A stretch of DNA of 64,000 nt from JAUXFS01 sp050329575 (GTDB lineage Bacteria > Pseudomonadota > Alphaproteobacteria > Rhodospirillales > Defluviicoccaceae): assembly GCA_050329575.1 (NCBI GenBank), contig JBHJOP010000077.1:1-64000 (forward strand), written 5' to 3'. Shown here piece by piece: positions 53,985 through 62,770 of the stretch. The position numbers and the translations under genes are program-made. Below the pieces are notes generated by a model. That model saw only the letters and a program-made list of their open reading frames with translations, was not told the origin of the DNA and did not search any database. Position 1 is the stretch's first letter, and the number at the start of each line of letters is the position of its first letter.

Positions 53985-54140
53985 CCCCCGCCCTTCCGGC
54001 CGCCCCGGTCGCACCCCCGGTCGCATCTCCCCGCCGGGCGGCGCGGCCGGGGCGACGGTCGTCGGCGCCGTCGTCAAACGGCGCCCGCTTTCTCGGCCAA
54101 GCCATTGAAAACAAAGCCAACGGCCCGGACGTCGGAACGA

Positions 54141-54170
54141 TCGTCAAACATCGTCAAACATCGTCAAAAC
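54141..54170. repeat. three tandem 10-mers TCGTCAAACA
   Basis: Units TCGTCAAACA at 54141-54150 and 54151-54160 and TCGTCAAAAC at 54161-54170 stand head to tail, one DNA turn each. A further single copy, TCGTCAAACG, is at 54071-54080. Confidence 0.8.
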
Positions 54171-54305
54171 ACCCTCCAACGCTTTGATATTCCACGTTTT
54201 TCAAGGTCGTCTCGTTCCGCTTTTGCAACGATCCTTAAGTCTCTGATTCATAACGAAACCCCGTCCCGCCCGCCGGCGCCGCCGCCGCCCGCCGATCGTC
54301 ATTCG

Positions 54306-54345
54306 TCGTCAAAAATCGTCAAAAATCGTCAAAAGTCGTCATTCC
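54306..54345. repeat. four tandem 10-mers TCGTCAAAAA
   Basis: Units TCGTCAAAAA (54306, 54316), TCGTCAAAAG (54326) and the diverged TCGTCATTCC (54336) follow each other exactly every 10 bp, with an A-run in each of the first three. Phased A-tracts of this kind bend DNA. Confidence 0.8.
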
Positions 54346-54478
54346 GGTCGCCAGACCATCCGGACCGCCCCGCATCGCCCCTCTCGCTCCGCGTCGATCT
54401 CGGATCCCCAACGGCAGTATAGGCCGGAACCGTCCGCCTGTCTAGGACTTTCTTCCTTCTCAGCGACTCCGATCCCCG

Positions 54479-55447
54479 TCAGTCGCGGCCGCGGGCGGTG
54501 GGGGACGCGAGGTCGGCGGGGTCGAGGGTGACGTGGCGGATGCGGCGCCGGTTCCAGGTGTAGGTGACGTGCACCAGGCCGTCCGCGGCCTGGATCACCG
54601 CCGGATAGGAGTATTCGCCCGGCCCGTCCTCGAGAACGCCGACCGCCCGCCACCGCCGGCCGTCGGCCGAGAGCGCGAGGTTGAGCGGCGTGCGCCGCCA
54701 GCGGGCGCCGGCGTGATTGTAGACCAGCAGCACGCGTCCGTCGGCGAGCGACACGGCGTCGATGCCGCTGTCCGGATTGGGCAGCGTCGTCGGCGCCAGC
54801 GGGCTCCAGGCGGCACCGTCGTCCTCGCTCCAGCACTCGGCGATCACCCCCTGCCGGCTGCGGCACAGCATCTGCAGCCGGCCGTCGGGATGGCGGACCA
54901 GCGTCGGCTGAATGGCGGCGAACGTCGCACCGTCGTTGAGCGCCGGCGAGCGCCGCCAGGTCTCGCCGAGATCGGCGGTCGCCTCGACGTGGACGCGCCA
55001 GCGGTCGTGCTCGCTGCTCGACGGACAGAGCAGGGTGCCGTCGACGAGCGGCAGCGGCTTGTTCTTGACCGGTCCGAGGATGCCGTCGGGGAGCCGGCGC
55101 GGCGGCGTCCAGGTCGCGCCGTCGTCGGCGGAGGCGATCATCATCCCCCACCACCGGGAAGGGCTGGGACCGACCTTGTAGAACAGCAACAGGGGCCCGC
55201 CGGCGACGCGGTGGAGGACCGGGTTCCAGCAGGGCAACCGGCGACCGTCCGACTGCACGCCGTCGGCGACTCTCACCGGCGCGGACCACCCCGCCGCTCG
55301 CCGCCGGGCCAGCCAGATGGCGACGTCGCGATGGCCTTCGCGCGGGCCGGCGAACCAGGCGGCGACGAGCCCCGAGGCGGTTTCGGCGACGGTCGAGGCG
55401 TGGGCGGCGGCGAACGGCGCCTCGTCGAAGACGAACTCGGCCCTCAT
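54479..55447 (-). CDS. sialidase/BNR-repeat-like glycosidase-fold protein
   Basis: A 322-residue six-bladed propeller protein of the exo-alpha-sialidase-like (COG4692-type) family. Asp-box-like repeats are SADDGATWTPP, TADLGETWRRSP and SEDDGAAWSPL; other blocks are AAWFAGPREGHRDVAIWLARR, CWNPVLHR, KNKPLPLVDG and IQPTLVRHPDG. There is no signal peptide, so it may be cytoplasmic, which is unusual for sialidases. True sialidase activity is not established. It is the last gene of a leftward unit after two c-di-GMP genes, with a 10-bp gap. Confidence 0.85.
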   Translation of the reverse strand: MRAEFVFDEAPFAAAHASTVAETASGLVAAWFAGPREGHRDVAIWLARRRAAGWSAPVRVADGVQSDGRRLPCWNPVLHRVAGGPLLLFYKVGPSPSRWWGMMIASADDGATWTPPRRLPDGILGPVKNKPLPLVDGTLLCPSSSEHDRWRVHVEATADLGETWRRSPALNDGATFAAIQPTLVRHPDGRLQMLCRSRQGVIAECWSEDDGAAWSPLAPTTLPNPDSGIDAVSLADGRVLLVYNHAGARWRRTPLNLALSADGRRWRAVGVLEDGPGEYSYPAVIQAADGLVHVTYTWNRRRIRHVTLDPADLASPTARGRD

Positions 55448-55457
55448 CGCCGGACGG

Positions 55458-58313
55458 TCACGGCGCCGGCGCCGGTCCGAGGGCGACCTCGTCGAGCGGC
55501 CGCGGCCGGCCGATGGCGTAGCCCTGGGCGTAGTCGATGCCCATCTCGCGCAGCCGGTCGACGATCGCCTCGCTGTGGGCGTACTCGGCGATGGTGGTCA
55601 TGCCCATGATATGGCCGACCTCGTTGATCGCCGCCACCAGCGCCTGATCGGAGGGACTGTCGAGCATGTCGCGGACGAAGCCACCGGCGATCTTCAGGCA
55701 GGTCGCCGGCAACGCCTTCAGGTAGCTGAACGACGACAGGCCGCTGCCGAAGTCGTCGAGGGCGACCGAACCGCCCATGCGGCGGATCTCGCGGACGAAT
55801 TCGGCGGCGCGCCCCAGGTGACGGACGGCGACCGTCTCGGTGATCTCGAAGCAGACCCGGCCGGGATCGAGGGCGAACTCGTCGAAGCGGTCGCGCACGT
55901 AGGCGAGCAGGCCGTCGTCGTCGAGCGTGTTGCCGGACAGGTTGACGGCGATCTGGGAGTCGGGATGCGCCCCGAACAGCGCGCGGCAGCGGCCGAACCC
56001 GGTGCCGATCACCCAGCGGTCGATGGCCGGCATCAATCCGTAGCGCTCGGCGGCGGGGATGAAGGCGTCCGGCGCCAGGATCTCGCCGCCGCCGTCGATC
56101 ATCCGCACCAGAAGCTCGTAGCGGACCGGCGCCCGGCCGGCGACGGCGAGCGGCACGATCGGCTGGCAGAACAGCCGGAACCGCTGTTCGTCGAGGGCGT
56201 CGCGGAGGGTCGCGGCGCGCAGGATGTCGCGGTGGTGGGGCGGCGGCTCGGCCCCCTCCTTCTCGTAGACGCCGACCCGGTTGCGGCCGCGCTCCTTGGC
56301 GGCGTAGCAGGCGACGTCGGCCTGGGCGAGCAGCTGGGCGACGCTCTCGGCCTCGGCGGTGACCGGGGTGAGGCCGATGCTGACGCCGATCTGGAAGGTC
56401 CGCCCCTGCCACGTGAACCGGAAGTCGCGCAGGACCGCGACCACCATCTCGGCGATCTTGTGCGCCCGCTCCACGGTGCAGTTGTCGAGCAGCAGTCCGA
56501 ACTCGTCGCCGCCCAACCGTGCCAGGGTGTCGCGACCGCGGAACCGGCCGCGCAGCAGGCTGCGGATCTGCTTCAGCAGCTCGTCGCCGGCGGCGTGGCC
56601 GGCGGTGTCGTTGACCAGCTTGAACTGGTCGAGGTCGAGATAGCAGAGCGCATGGCGGGAGCCGTACTGCCGGGCGCCGGCGAGCGCCTGTTCCAGCCGG
56701 TTCTCGAACTCGCGGCGGTTGACGAGGTCGGTCAGCGCATCGTGGGTGGCGTCGTGGGCCATCTGGCGGGCGATGCGGCGGGCCTCGGTGACGTCGTGGA
56801 ACACCAGCACCGCGCCCAGAAGCCGGCCGTGGGCGCCGCGGATCGGCGCCGCGGTGTCCTCGATCGCATGCTTCCGGCCGTCGCGGGCGATCAGCAGCGT
56901 GTGGTTGCCGAGTCCGACGACGCGCTCCTCCTCGAGGCAGCGGCGGACGGGATCGGGCACCACCGCGCCCGTCTCCTCGTCGACGATCCGAAAGACGACG
57001 GCGAGCGGCTGGCCGCGCGCCGCCGCCGAGCGCCAGCCCGTCAGTTCCTCGGCGACCCGGTTGAGACACTCGACCCGGCCCTCGGCGTCGGTGGTGATCA
57101 CCGCATCGCCGATCGAGTGCAGGGTGACCAGGGCCCGCTCCTTCTCGGCGAACAGCGCCTCCTCGGCGTGGCGTCGTTCGGTGACGTCGCGGGCGATGCC
57201 GGTGGTGCCGATCACCGTGCCCCGATCGTCGGCGATCGGGGTCTTGATGGTCTCCACCCAGCGCTCGTTGCCGTCGCAGTCGACGAGCCGTTCCTCGATG
57301 CGCTTGCGGCTGCCGGTGCGCATCGCGTCGCGATCGTCGGTGCGATAGGTGTGCGCCAGCGCCTCCGGCCAGAGGTCGAAGTCGGTCTTGCCGACGATGT
57401 CCTCGGCGGCGAACCCGGAGGCGTGGGCGAACGGCTCGTTGACCGCCAGGTAGCGGGAGTCGGCGTCCTTGAGCCACGCGATGTCGGGGATGTTGCTCAG
57501 GATCGCGTTCTGGCGGCGGGCGCTCTGCTCGAGTGCCTCTTCGGCCCGCCGGCGTTCGGTGATGTCGGCGCCGACCGACTGGAACGTCAGCACGTCGCCG
57601 TGTTGGTCGAACAGCGCGACGACGGTCCACAGGAACCAGCGCTGGGCGCCGTCGCAGCGGACCATCGGGTGTTCGAACTGGCGGGTCGGGTCGTCGATGG
57701 CGACCGAGGCCAGCCTCGCCGTCACCCGGGCGGCGTCCTCCTCCGACAGGAACTCGAAGAACAGCTTGCCGACCAGATCCTGCGGACGCCGTCCGAGGAA
57801 CCGTGCATAGGCGGCGTTGACGAAGTTCAGCGTCCCGTCCGGCAGGAACCGGCTGATCAGATCCGGCTGGGTCTCGACCAGCTGCCGGTACAGCCCTTCG
57901 GCGGCTCGGCGCCGCCGTTCCGCGTCCCATCGCCGACGGGTGTCGCGCAGCATCCCCAGCCAGTGGCGGACCCCCCCGTGCGGGTCGAGAAGCGGCACCA
58001 TCTGCCATTCCACCGCGAGCGGTCGGCCGCCCTTGCCGGCGATGTCGGCATCGGCCGCGAACCGCCGCCGCGTCTGCAGGTCGGAATGCAGGGCCGCGAA
58101 CAGCGAACGATCGGTCCGCAGGCCGTCGAGGATCCGCAGCGATTTGCCGACGACCTCGTCGGGGGCGTATCCCGTCAGCCGGCGGAACGCGCGGTTGACG
58201 AAGGCGATGTGCGGCCCGGGCGGATCGAGCTCCGCCCCGGTGACGACGACCGCCTCCGCCAACAGCTCGAGCGTCGGCTCCAGGATGCGAAGGATGTCGG
58301 TCTCTTCGGTCAT
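55458..58313 (-). CDS. PAS(x4)-GGDEF-EAL-like c-di-GMP protein, EAL probably degenerate
   Basis: A 951-residue cytoplasmic protein. Four PAS domains (about 15-135, 145-265, 275-395, 400-525) precede GGDEF (about 535-700) with intact RLGGDEF and an I-site RGRD five residues upstream. The EAL-like domain (about 710-951) reads YELLVRM in place of EAL; it keeps NLSGN, EITET and DDFGSGLSSFSYL, but the KID motif is KIA (CLKIAGGFVRD). The start ATG follows GGAGAAGCGGAC; the frame is open upstream, but that part overlaps the neighbour. Probably a diguanylate cyclase with weak or no hydrolase activity. Paralogue of the preceding gene. Confidence 0.92.
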   Translation of the reverse strand: MTEETDILRILEPTLELLAEAVVVTGAELDPPGPHIAFVNRAFRRLTGYAPDEVVGKSLRILDGLRTDRSLFAALHSDLQTRRRFAADADIAGKGGRPLAVEWQMVPLLDPHGGVRHWLGMLRDTRRRWDAERRRRAAEGLYRQLVETQPDLISRFLPDGTLNFVNAAYARFLGRRPQDLVGKLFFEFLSEEDAARVTARLASVAIDDPTRQFEHPMVRCDGAQRWFLWTVVALFDQHGDVLTFQSVGADITERRRAEEALEQSARRQNAILSNIPDIAWLKDADSRYLAVNEPFAHASGFAAEDIVGKTDFDLWPEALAHTYRTDDRDAMRTGSRKRIEERLVDCDGNERWVETIKTPIADDRGTVIGTTGIARDVTERRHAEEALFAEKERALVTLHSIGDAVITTDAEGRVECLNRVAEELTGWRSAAARGQPLAVVFRIVDEETGAVVPDPVRRCLEEERVVGLGNHTLLIARDGRKHAIEDTAAPIRGAHGRLLGAVLVFHDVTEARRIARQMAHDATHDALTDLVNRREFENRLEQALAGARQYGSRHALCYLDLDQFKLVNDTAGHAAGDELLKQIRSLLRGRFRGRDTLARLGGDEFGLLLDNCTVERAHKIAEMVVAVLRDFRFTWQGRTFQIGVSIGLTPVTAEAESVAQLLAQADVACYAAKERGRNRVGVYEKEGAEPPPHHRDILRAATLRDALDEQRFRLFCQPIVPLAVAGRAPVRYELLVRMIDGGGEILAPDAFIPAAERYGLMPAIDRWVIGTGFGRCRALFGAHPDSQIAVNLSGNTLDDDGLLAYVRDRFDEFALDPGRVCFEITETVAVRHLGRAAEFVREIRRMGGSVALDDFGSGLSSFSYLKALPATCLKIAGGFVRDMLDSPSDQALVAAINEVGHIMGMTTIAEYAHSEAIVDRLREMGIDYAQGYAIGRPRPLDEVALGPAPAP

Positions 58314-58405
58314 GTCCGCTTCTCCAACACTCCGGCGGCCGACGACGCCGCGCACGGCATCGATCGAGGCGTCAGCGACGACCGCCCACCGCTCTCGACC
58401 GGGCC

Positions 58406-60916
58406 TCAATGGCGGGTCGGCCGCAGCTCGTCGTGGATCGAGGCGAGCGGAACGGGGGCGCCGACGGCATAGCCCTGGGCGTAGTCGACGCCGAGCGCGG
58501 CGAGCTGCTCGAGGGTGGCCCGGTCGTGGGCGTACTCGGCGATCGTCCGGATCCCCATGACGTGGCCGACCTGGTTGATCGCCGCGACCATCGCGCGGTC
58601 GATGCTGTCGCCGACCATGTCGCGGACAAACCGGCCGTCGATCTTTACGTAGTCGACGGGCAGCGTCTTCAGATAGCTGAACGAGGAGAGGCCGCTGCCG
58701 AAATCGTCGAGCGCGAACCGGCTGCCGCGGCTGCGGATGTCGGTGATCATCTGGGTGGCATGGGCGATGTTGCGGATCGCCGCCGTCTCGGTGATCTCGA
58801 AGCAGATCTGCTCCGTCGGCACCCGTGTCCGGGTCAGCTGCTTCTTCAGGAAGTCGGGGAAGCGTTCGTCGTTCAGGCTGTTGCCGGACAGGTTGATGGA
58901 AATGTCGAGCCGAGGGTTGCTGCGAAACAGCTTCTTGCACTGGCGAAGGGCGTGGCGAATGACCCAGCGGTCGATCTCCGCCATCAGGCCGTAGCGCTCG
59001 GCGGCCGGGATGAACGCACCGGGCAGCACGAGTTGGCCGTCGGGGTCGATCATCCGCACCAGGATCTCGTAGCGGTGCTCGGCGGCGGCGTGCGGGTGGA
59101 GCGCGATGATCGGCTGGCAGTAGAGACAGAACCGGTTCTGCTCGATGGCCTCGCGCAGCGTGGCCGCCCGCCGCATCTCGCTGTGGTCTTCGGCCGGCTC
59201 GGCGCCCTCGCCGTGATAGACGCGAACGCGGTTCCGGCCCCGCTCCTTGGCGGCGTAGCAGGCGACATCGGCCTGCGACATCGCCTGGGCGGCGTCCTTG
59301 GTCTCGGCGGTGATCGCGGCGAGACCGATGCTGACGCCGACCCGGAAGGTCCGCCCGTCCCAGGTGAAGCGGTAGTCGCGCAGGTTGGCGATCACCATCT
59401 CGGTGATCTTCAGCGCCCGGTCGAGCGTGCAGTTGTCGAGCAGCAGCCCGAACTCGTCGCCGCCGAGCCGCGCCAGGGTGTCGCGGCCGCGGAACTTGCC
59501 CTTGAGCAGGCCGCGGATCTGCTTCAACAACTCGTCGCCGGCGGCGTGACCGGCGGTGTCGTTGACGATCTTGAACTGATCGAGATCCAGATAGCAGAGG
59601 ACATGGATCGACCCCTGGCGCTTGGCGCTGTCGACGGCATGGCCGAGGCGCCGCTCGAACTCGCGGCGATTGACGAGATCGGTCAGCGAGTCGTGGGTGG
59701 CGTCGTGCGCCATCTGCTCCTGCAGCAGCTTCTGTTCGGTGATCTCGTGCTGGATGGCGACGAAGTGGGTGATGGCACCGCTGCCATCGCGGATCGGCGC
59801 GATGGCGACCAGGTCCCAGTACGGCTCGCCGGTCTTCTTTCGATTGCGCAGCTCGCCCCGCCAGACGCCGCCGCCGGTGATCGTTTGCCACAGCTCGCGG
59901 TACAGCACCTCGCTGGTGGTGTCCGACTTGAGGATGTTCGGACGCTGGCCGATCACCTCGTCGGCGGTGTAGCCGGAGACGGCGGTGAACGCCGGATTGA
60001 CGTACTCGATCCGACCGTGGGCATCGGCGACGATGATGGCGCTCGGAGAGTGCTCGACCGCTCCCGACAGCTTGCGCAGTTCCTCCTCGGCGAGCTTGCG
60101 GTCGGTGATGTCGGTCCCGACCGCCTGATAGGACAGCACCGCGCCGGTCTCGTCGAAGTAGCCGAGGGTGTTCCACAACAGCCAGCGGGGCCCGCCGCCG
60201 ACGGCGGCGAAGCGATGCTCGTACTGCGCCGAGGGCCGATCGGCGACGATCGCGCGCAGGTGGCCGATCAGCGCCGGCCGGTCGCGTTCGGCCATCAGTT
60301 CGATGAACCGCCGCCCGGTCAGCTCCTCGGGCGGGGCGCGAAAGAGATCGGCATAGGCGCGGTTGAAGAAGGTCAGCGTCGTGTCGGGGAGGAACCGGCA
60401 GATCGGGTCCGGCTGGTTGTCGACCAGCAACCGAAGCGAATGCTCGACGGCGGCATGGTCGCACTCGGCACGACGATCGGCGTTGGCGTCGCGGTAGATG
60501 ATCATCCAGTGGCGGACGTCGCCGCGACGATCATGCAACGGCACCATCTGCCAGTCGACGACGTAGTCGGTGCCGTCCTTGCGATAGCGGACGGCGCTTC
60601 CCCTCGCCCGGCGGTCCCGTTCGAGGTCGCGACGCAGGCGGTCGAGCGCCTCGTGCGCCGGTTCGACGCCGTGAGCCAGACGCAGCACCTTGCCGGCCAC
60701 CTCGGCTGCGGCGTATCCGGTCAGCCGGGTGAACGCGTCGTTGACGTAGATCACCCGCGGGCCCGGGGGATCGAGCTCGGGCGTCGTCACCATGACCGCG
60801 TCGGTCATCAGCGCCAGGGTCGATTCGAGGGGACCGAGCGCCGTCGCCGCCGCGCTCGCTCGGTCGGCCGGCTCGCCACCGGAGATCGCCAACAGCCGCT
60901 GACCGGGACTGACCAT
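58406..60916 (-). CDS. PAS(x3)-GGDEF-EAL c-di-GMP turnover protein
   Basis: An 836-residue cytoplasmic protein with three PAS domains (about 35-155, 165-285, 290-410), a GGDEF domain (about 420-590; intact RLGGDEF, I-site RGRD) and an EAL domain (about 600-836) whose signature is YEILVRM. NLSGN, EITET, DDFGSGLSSFSYL, VKIDGRF and QGY are kept, so hydrolysis is possible. The start follows GGGGGAG, 4 nt upstream. The stop is 92 bp from the start of its paralogue. A CCCCAAATGGG motif lies about 30 bp upstream of the start. Confidence 0.93.
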   Translation of the reverse strand: MVSPGQRLLAISGGEPADRASAAATALGPLESTLALMTDAVMVTTPELDPPGPRVIYVNDAFTRLTGYAAAEVAGKVLRLAHGVEPAHEALDRLRRDLERDRRARGSAVRYRKDGTDYVVDWQMVPLHDRRGDVRHWMIIYRDANADRRAECDHAAVEHSLRLLVDNQPDPICRFLPDTTLTFFNRAYADLFRAPPEELTGRRFIELMAERDRPALIGHLRAIVADRPSAQYEHRFAAVGGGPRWLLWNTLGYFDETGAVLSYQAVGTDITDRKLAEEELRKLSGAVEHSPSAIIVADAHGRIEYVNPAFTAVSGYTADEVIGQRPNILKSDTTSEVLYRELWQTITGGGVWRGELRNRKKTGEPYWDLVAIAPIRDGSGAITHFVAIQHEITEQKLLQEQMAHDATHDSLTDLVNRREFERRLGHAVDSAKRQGSIHVLCYLDLDQFKIVNDTAGHAAGDELLKQIRGLLKGKFRGRDTLARLGGDEFGLLLDNCTLDRALKITEMVIANLRDYRFTWDGRTFRVGVSIGLAAITAETKDAAQAMSQADVACYAAKERGRNRVRVYHGEGAEPAEDHSEMRRAATLREAIEQNRFCLYCQPIIALHPHAAAEHRYEILVRMIDPDGQLVLPGAFIPAAERYGLMAEIDRWVIRHALRQCKKLFRSNPRLDISINLSGNSLNDERFPDFLKKQLTRTRVPTEQICFEITETAAIRNIAHATQMITDIRSRGSRFALDDFGSGLSSFSYLKTLPVDYVKIDGRFVRDMVGDSIDRAMVAAINQVGHVMGIRTIAEYAHDRATLEQLAALGVDYAQGYAVGAPVPLASIHDELRPTRH

Positions 60917-60946
60917 CGTTCTCCCCCTGAGTCGCGGGCATACTGG

Positions 60947-60957
60947 CCCATTTGGGG
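60947..60957. promoter_or_regulatory. CCCCAAATGGG element upstream of PAS-GGDEF-EAL gene
   Basis: On the minus strand CCCCAAATGGG ends about 30 bp before the ATG at 60916. The same 11 bases occur in the rpfF/c-di-GMP divergent region. In this position it could lie near the transcription start. Confidence 0.4.
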
Positions 60958-61068
60958 AATAAAAGGCAACACCCATCGACGCAGGGATGGAAACTCGTAC
61001 GAAACCGGAGGCGCCCGCGGCACGAACACGCTAGAACGGCGCCGCCCCCACCGCTCAGCGAGGATCGC

Positions 61069-61704
61069 ATGACCCCCGACGACGTCGAGGTCCTGGACCA
61101 CCGGGTTCCGTTCCAGGGCTACCATCGCATCGAGACCTTCCGGATCCGCCACCGGCTGTTCGCCGGCGACTGGAGTCCGCCGATCGAGCGCGAGCTGCTG
61201 GAGCGTGGTCACGCCGTCGCCGTCGTCCTCTACGATCCCGACCGCGACACGCTGGTGCTGATCGAGCAGTTCCGGATCGGCGCCTTCGCCGCCCACCGGA
61301 CGCCGTGGTGGCCGCAAGACGCGTCGCCGTGGCTGCTCGAGATCGTCGCCGGCATCATCGACGAAGGCGAGACCCCGGAGACGGTCGCCCGCCGCGAGGC
61401 GGTCGAGGAAGCGGGCTGCGAGATCGACGAATTGCAGTTCGTCTGCCGCTTCCTCGCGACCCCCGGCGTCTCCAGCGAGACGATCCTGCTCTACGTCGGC
61501 CGGGTGGACGCTACCAATGCCGGCGGCATTCACGGTCTCGACGACGAGTCCGAGGACATCCGGGTGATCGCCGCCCCGGCCGCCGAGGTCTTCCAATGGC
61601 TCGACCGGGGGCGGATCATCAACGCCACCGCCCTCGTCGGCCTGCACTGGTTCCGGGCCCATCATCGCGACCTGCGGGCCCGCTGGCGGCGACCGGCCGC
61701 TTGA
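61069..61704 (+). CDS. ADP-ribose pyrophosphatase (Nudix, NudF type)
   Basis: A 211-residue Nudix hydrolase. The box is complete: GIIDEGETPETVARREAVEE followed by AGCEI. The N-terminal dimerisation strand region (HRIETFRIRHRLFAGDWSPP), VLIEQFRIGAF and the post-box FLATPGVSSETILLYVGRVD match the NudF/ADPRase subgroup that cleaves ADP-ribose to AMP and ribose-5-phosphate. The ATG follows GAGGATCGC. It is divergent from the c-di-GMP genes and 64 bp before cysK. Confidence 0.93.
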   Translation: MTPDDVEVLDHRVPFQGYHRIETFRIRHRLFAGDWSPPIERELLERGHAVAVVLYDPDRDTLVLIEQFRIGAFAAHRTPWWPQDASPWLLEIVAGIIDEGETPETVARREAVEEAGCEIDELQFVCRFLATPGVSSETILLYVGRVDATNAGGIHGLDDESEDIRVIAAPAAEVFQWLDRGRIINATALVGLHWFRAHHRDLRARWRRPAA

Positions 61705-61768
61705 TCGGCTTCCGCCGCGCCGCTAGTCTGCGCCATCGGATGAAAGTTCTCCGCTTCCCGGACCGCCC

Positions 61769-62770
61769 ATGGACGTCCGCACCGGCTTTCTCGAGACCGT
61801 CGGCAACACGCCGCTGATCCGCCTCGCCCGCGCGTCCGCGGAGACCGGCTGCGAGATCCTCGGCAAGGCCGAGTTCCTCAACCCCGGCTCGTCGGTCAAG
61901 GATCGCGCCGCCCTGTTCATCGTCAGGGACGCCGAGGAACGGGGGGTGCTGAAGCCGGGCGGGGTCATCGTCGAGGGCACCGCCGGCAACACCGGCATCG
62001 GCCTCGCGCTGGTCGGCAACGTCAGGGGCTACCGCACGGTGATCGTCATCCCCGACACCCAGAGCCAGGAAAAGAAGGACATGCTGCGCCTCTGCGGCGC
62101 CGAGGTCCGGGAGGTGCCGGCGGTGCCCTACAAGGACCCCAACAACTACGTCAAGCTGTCGGGCCGGCTGGCCGAAGAGCTGGCCCGAACCGAGCCCAAC
62201 GGCGCCGTGTGGGCCAACCAGTTCGACAACGTCGCCAATCGCCGCGGCCACTACCTGACCACCGGCCCCGAGATCTGGCGCCAGACCGACGGCCGCGTCG
62301 ACGCCTTCGTCTGCGCCGTCGGCACCGGCGGGACCCTGGCCGGCGTCGGCACCTATCTCAAGGAGCGCAACCCCAACGTCACCATCGGTCTCGCCGACCC
62401 GATGGGCGCCGCACTCTATCACTACTACACCCACGGCGAACTGAAGGCGGAGGGCGAATCGATCACCGAGGGGATCGGCCAGGGCCGGATCACCGCCAAC
62501 CTGGAGGGCGCGCCGGTCGACCGCGCCTACCAGATCCCCGACGCGGAGGCGCTGCCGATCGTCTTCGATCTCCTCAAGCGCGAGGGGCTGTGCCTCGGCG
62601 GATCCTCCGGCATCAACGTCGCCGGGGCCATCCGCCTCGCCCGCGACCTCGGGCCGGGACACACCATCGTCACCATCCTCTGCGACTACGGCACCCGCTA
62701 CCAGAGCAAGCTGTTCAATCCGGCGTTCCTGCGCGAGAAGGGCCTGCCGGTTCCGGAGTGGCTGGCGTGA
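61769..62770 (+). CDS. cysK: cysteine synthase A (O-acetylserine sulfhydrylase)
   Basis: A 333-residue fold-type II PLP enzyme that forms cysteine from O-acetylserine and sulfide. The PLP Lys is Lys44 in NPGSSVKDRAAL; the phosphate-side loops are EGTAGNTGIGLAL and VGTGGTLAGVGTYL; the C-terminal GGSSGINVAGAIRLA and LCDYGTRYQSKLF complete the site. It is slightly longer than the about 310-residue standard CysK. The stop overlaps the sulfurtransferase start as GTGA, so both sulfur genes are coupled. Cystathionine beta-synthase is a less likely alternative. Confidence 0.92.
   Translation: MDVRTGFLETVGNTPLIRLARASAETGCEILGKAEFLNPGSSVKDRAALFIVRDAEERGVLKPGGVIVEGTAGNTGIGLALVGNVRGYRTVIVIPDTQSQEKKDMLRLCGAEVREVPAVPYKDPNNYVKLSGRLAEELARTEPNGAVWANQFDNVANRRGHYLTTGPEIWRQTDGRVDAFVCAVGTGGTLAGVGTYLKERNPNVTIGLADPMGAALYHYYTHGELKAEGESITEGIGQGRITANLEGAPVDRAYQIPDAEALPIVFDLLKREGLCLGGSSGINVAGAIRLARDLGPGHTIVTILCDYGTRYQSKLFNPAFLREKGLPVPEWLA

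Larger units (their letters stand above)
53985..54478. other. 494-bp convergent intergenic region with phased short repeats
   Basis: No gene is supported. The region lies between the ends of two convergent genes, so it is not an obvious promoter area. It holds two arrays of TCGTCAAA-type 10-mers flanking an AT-rich stretch (54181-54260; CTTTGATATTCCACGTTTTT and CCTTAAGTCTCTGATTCATA). The right end (54346-54478) is GC-mixed and has no clear feature. Confidence 0.6.

Noticed and set aside
54071..54345. CRISPR array or replication origin
   Set aside because: Repeat units are 10 bp with no spacers, so not CRISPR. No TTATCCACA-type DnaA boxes and no dnaA, repA or parAB nearby, so an origin is not supported.
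55317..58472. Rightward open frames of about 1050 and 890 residues opposite the two c-di-GMP genes
   Set aside because: Mirror frames caused by high third-position GC; they copy the antisense of repeated domains and show no domain of their own.
58314..60464. Upstream extension of the PAS(x4)-GGDEF-EAL frame to over 1600 residues
   Set aside because: The extension is an Arg-rich out-of-frame reading of the preceding paralogue gene; a ribosome site and MTEETDILRILEP support the start at 58313.
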